NCBI GenBank assembly: GCA_016222925.1
Contig: JACRQB010000283.1
Span: forward strand, 1 to 8,085
DNA length: 8,085 nt
Source: Nitrospirota bacterium
Lineage (GTDB): Bacteria > Nitrospirota > Nitrospiria > Nitrospirales > Nitrospiraceae
Reading direction: 5' to 3'
Both the position numbers and the translations under genes were made by a program. Of this stretch, positions 6,337 through 8,085 are shown piece after piece. Each line of letters opens with the position of its first letter. Positions within the stretch are counted from its first letter, which is position 1. Below the pieces are notes generated by a model. It was not told the DNA's origin, searched no databases, and saw nothing but the letters and a program-made list of their open reading frames with translations.

Positions 6337-6341
6337 CCTCC
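6337..6341 (-). promoter_or_regulatory. Shine-Dalgarno site of rplY
   Basis: GGAGG on the minus strand, 6 nt before the ATG at 6330. It decides between this start and the in-frame upstream one at 6363. Confidence 0.75.
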
Positions 6342-6364
6342 GTCTCCTCGACTTCTCGCGCAAG

Positions 6365-6382
6365 GCCCAGTCTCGACTGAGC
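6365..6382 (-). other. hairpin between prs and rplY
   Basis: GCTCAGT-CGAG-ACTGGGC on the minus strand forms a 7-bp stem (one G-T pair) with a 4-nt loop. It begins at the last base of the prs TAG. No T-run follows, so it is not a typical terminator; it could protect the prs end of the message or lower read-through into rplY. Confidence 0.4.
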
Positions 6383-7323
6383 TACGCAAATAATGAACTC
6401 ACTGACTCGTCTTCATGGATCCGTCTAATGGCTTCGCCTAAGAGAGGCGCCACCGACAACTGATGCAACTTCGGACAGGCCAACTCTTTTCCTCGCAACG
6501 GAATCGTGTTGGTCACTACCACTTGGGACAGACAGGACGTCTGTAACCGTTCCAGCGCCGGCCCGGACAGCACGGCATGCGTGCAGGCCGTGATCACGTC
6601 TCGAGCGCCATGATCAAGACAAGCCTGAGCCCCCTGGACAATGGTGCCTGCCGTATCGATCATGTCATCGAGGAGCAAGACGCTCTTCCCTTGCACATCT
6701 CCGATGATGTTCATGATTTGCGCTTGGTTCGGCCCTTCGCGTCGCTTGTCGATGATCGCCAGGTTCGCCTGAAGGCGCTTGGCAAAGGCTCTGGCCCGCT
6801 CCACGCCCCCAGCATCGGGCGAGACAACGACCAGATCCACTATTTGTTTCTTCACAATGTAGTCCAGCAACACCGGGAGAGCATACAAATGATCGACCGG
6901 CACGTTAAAAAATCCCTGGATCTGCCCAGCATGAAGATCCATCGAGAGTACACGATCCGCTCCGGCAGTCGTAATCAAGTCCGCAACGAGCTTCGCCGTG
7001 ATCGGAACACGTGGTTGGTCCTTGCGGTCCTGACGAGCATATCCAAAATAAGGCACAACGGCAGTGATACGATTGGCCGACGAACGTTTCAACGCATCGA
7101 TGATGATCAACAACTCCATCAAGGAATCGTTGACCGGTTGACAACAGGACTGCACAACGAACACGTCGGCGCCACGCACATTTTCGTCGATCTTGACCCG
7201 AATCTCTCCATCACTGAACGACGAAACCGTCGCTTCACCTAGCTTCTGACCCAAATACGCTGCGATCTCCTGGGCAAGCGAAAGATTGGCGTTGCCAGAG
7301 AAAATTTTTAGTTCTCTGTTCAT
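6382..7323 (-). CDS. prs: ribose-phosphate pyrophosphokinase (PRPP synthetase)
   Basis: A 313-residue class I PRPP synthetase. It makes 5-phosphoribosyl 1-diphosphate from ribose 5-phosphate and ATP, the precursor for nucleotides, histidine, tryptophan and NAD. Visible motifs are FSDGE (36-40), YFGYARQDRK (92-101), the metal and ATP site DLHAGQIQGFF (129-139), SPDAGG (168-173), the flexible loop KRR (193-195) and the PRPP loop VLLLDDMIDTAGT (215-227). Length and ends are normal. The ATG at 7323 is preceded by AGGA about 9 nt upstream. It is the first gene after the promoter at 7469-7498, with a leader of roughly 140 nt, and is followed by rplY, pth and ychF in the same direction. Confidence 0.97.
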   Translation of the reverse strand: MNRELKIFSGNANLSLAQEIAAYLGQKLGEATVSSFSDGEIRVKIDENVRGADVFVVQSCCQPVNDSLMELLIIIDALKRSSANRITAVVPYFGYARQDRKDQPRVPITAKLVADLITTAGADRVLSMDLHAGQIQGFFNVPVDHLYALPVLLDYIVKKQIVDLVVVSPDAGGVERARAFAKRLQANLAIIDKRREGPNQAQIMNIIGDVQGKSVLLLDDMIDTAGTIVQGAQACLDHGARDVITACTHAVLSGPALERLQTSCLSQVVVTNTIPLRGKELACPKLHQLSVAPLLGEAIRRIHEDESVSSLFA

Positions 7324-7376
7324 TCGAACTGATCCTGAGCCGCCTTCTCGTTTTTCTCGAACGTGCTGGATTCTCT

Positions 7377-7422
7377 AGTGGTTCTTGTGCGGTGAGCGAC
7401 GGTGGCTTTTCTGCAAACCACT
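7377..7422 (-). other. stem-loop in the prs leader
   Basis: AGTGGTT and AACCACT (7377-7383 and 7416-7422) are perfect 7-bp inverted repeats 32 nt apart, in the expected untranslated leader of prs. The loop contains a repeated CGGTG. This may be an RNA structure in the leader, but I do not recognise a known riboswitch. Confidence 0.3.
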
Positions 7423-7468
7423 CCCCATTTACTGCACACACGACCGGCGAAGCCAATCAAAGGCTGAA

Positions 7469-7498
7469 ACTTTATCGGAAGTCACGGGCATCTGTCAA
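7469..7498 (-). promoter_or_regulatory. sigma70-type promoter of prs
   Basis: On the minus strand a consensus -35 box TTGACA (7498-7493) is followed after 18 nt by TAAAGT (7474-7469), which matches 4 of 6 bases of the -10 consensus. The start of transcription would lie near 7462, giving a leader of about 140 nt. It sits just past the ispE stop, so prs-rplY-pth-ychF can be transcribed apart from ispE. Confidence 0.55.
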
Positions 7499-7527
7499 CA
7501 AACGATCATGGAACGTTTGTCCGACAG
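7492..7527. repeat. interrupted inverted repeat over the prs -35 box
   Basis: CTGTC (7492-7496) pairs with GACAG (7523-7527), and ACAAACG (7498-7504) with CGTTTGT (7514-7520), leaving a 9-nt centre. The -35 box of prs lies in one arm. As RNA it would be a hairpin overlapping the ispE stop, without a T-run; as DNA it could be an operator. Confidence 0.45.
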
Positions 7528-7529
7528 GC

Positions 7530-8085
7530 TCAGAAATCGGAGGGAGTTGAAACCGCATAGACCTTGAGATGGGGTTCAGTCTGAAAACTTGACTGGGCCT
7601 GCCGAGCTGACGTCTCGTCACGAAACACACCAAAGACCGTGGCGCCACTCCCCGACAATAAAGCCCCCTCGGCCCCTTCAGCGAGCAGTTTCTGCTTGAT
7701 TCTGTGAAGGCCTGGGTGGGTCTTGAACACCGCGGTTTCAAAATCGTTTTCAGCCGCTTGGAGCACACTCTCCCATGAGAGCGCAGAAGCTTTCCCCAGC
7801 GCCACGTGGGCCTCCGAAAGCGGCCGTACCCCTATTCGGCTTATGGAAAGCTGCTGATACGCCCACTTTGTTTCAACCGGGAACCCGGGATTCACCAGGA
7901 CCACCCATCGGCTCCCCCTGATTCGCACTGGGTCCACCTTCTCACCTCTCCCTTCCACGATTGCGGAAGGAGCGAAAAAGAAGAACGGGACATCGCTTCC
8001 GAGTGCTTGGCCAACGTGGGCCATCTTCTCCATCGACCACCCTAAATTCAACAGCTGGTTCAGCCCGATAATCGTCGCAGCCGCA
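7530..8085 (-). CDS. ispE: 4-diphosphocytidyl-2-C-methyl-D-erythritol kinase (C-terminal part)
   Basis: The last 184 residues of IspE, the GHMP-family kinase that phosphorylates CDP-methylerythritol in the MEP route to isoprenoids. The visible part opens with AAATIIGLNQLLNLGWS, which directly follows the ATP-binding glycine motif lying just outside the window. It then shows LGSDVPFFF (the GSDVPF family motif), VVLVNPGFPVET and, near the end, LLSGSGATVFGVF (GHMP motif 3). About 100 N-terminal residues are missing because the window ends. The C-terminus and TGA stop are intact. It is followed after 206 nt by prs in the same direction, a common neighbourhood for this gene. Confidence 0.95.
   Translation of the reverse strand, partial: AAATIIGLNQLLNLGWSMEKMAHVGQALGSDVPFFFFAPSAIVEGRGEKVDPVRIRGSRWVVLVNPGFPVETKWAYQQLSISRIGVRPLSEAHVALGKASALSWESVLQAAENDFETAVFKTHPGLHRIKQKLLAEGAEGALLSGSGATVFGVFRDETSARQAQSSFQTEPHLKVYAVSTPSDF

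Noticed and set aside
6350..6400. tRNA-like D-arm on the minus strand (GTAGCTCAGT) after prs
   Set aside because: No T-loop, anticodon arm or acceptor pairing follows, and the stretch is explained by the prs stop plus a short hairpin.
7324..7529. tRNA gene in the gap between ispE and prs
   Set aside because: A tRNA is sometimes found here in other bacteria, but no GTTCGAATC-type T-loop with a matching acceptor stem exists on either strand.

Overview
The window reads as bacterial chromosome with a conserved housekeeping block on the right and an accessory region on the left. The right half, all on the minus strand, runs ispE (5' part outside the window) - prs - rplY (ctc) - pth - ychF. The prs-rplY-pth-ychF genes are packed head to tail: 51 nt, 2 nt and 0 nt between them. 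This order, the fairly high GC of these genes and the type of palindromic repeat at the left end recall Nitrospira (phylum Nitrospirota). That assignment is inference from memory of the lineage, not a search result.

Left to right: positions 1-65 may hold the start of an unrecognised minus-strand gene. 66-379 is non-coding and mostly occupied by a palindromic repeat (210-382). 380-1123 (minus) encodes a membrane fatty acid hydroxylase / sterol desaturase family di-iron protein whose stop codon lies in the end of that repeat. 1124-1576 has no intact gene, but 1331-1462 is a displaced copy of the last 43 codons of ychF. 1577-3823 (plus) encodes a 748-residue lipoprotein with two Kelch beta-propellers joined by a fibronectin type III domain. 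It converges on the intact ychF (3860-4951).

The most interesting structure is the setting of the Kelch gene. It sits between two copies of the ychF 3' end (about 86% identical over 132 bp). Just outside the gene are a 12-bp direct repeat and a 10-bp inverted repeat. No integrase or transposase is visible. The Kelch gene also looks less GC-rich than its neighbours. The layout suggests that it arrived as a cassette downstream of ychF, perhaps by recombination that swapped the ychF tail and left the old one behind.

The housekeeping genes serve isoprenoid synthesis (IspE), PRPP supply (Prs), the 5S rRNA-binding ribosomal protein L25 (RplY), recycling of peptidyl-tRNA (Pth) and a ribosome-associated P-loop NTPase (YchF). 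A good sigma70-type promoter for the prs-ychF unit lies between ispE and prs, and its -35 box is inside an inverted repeat. No tRNA, rRNA or CRISPR array was seen.
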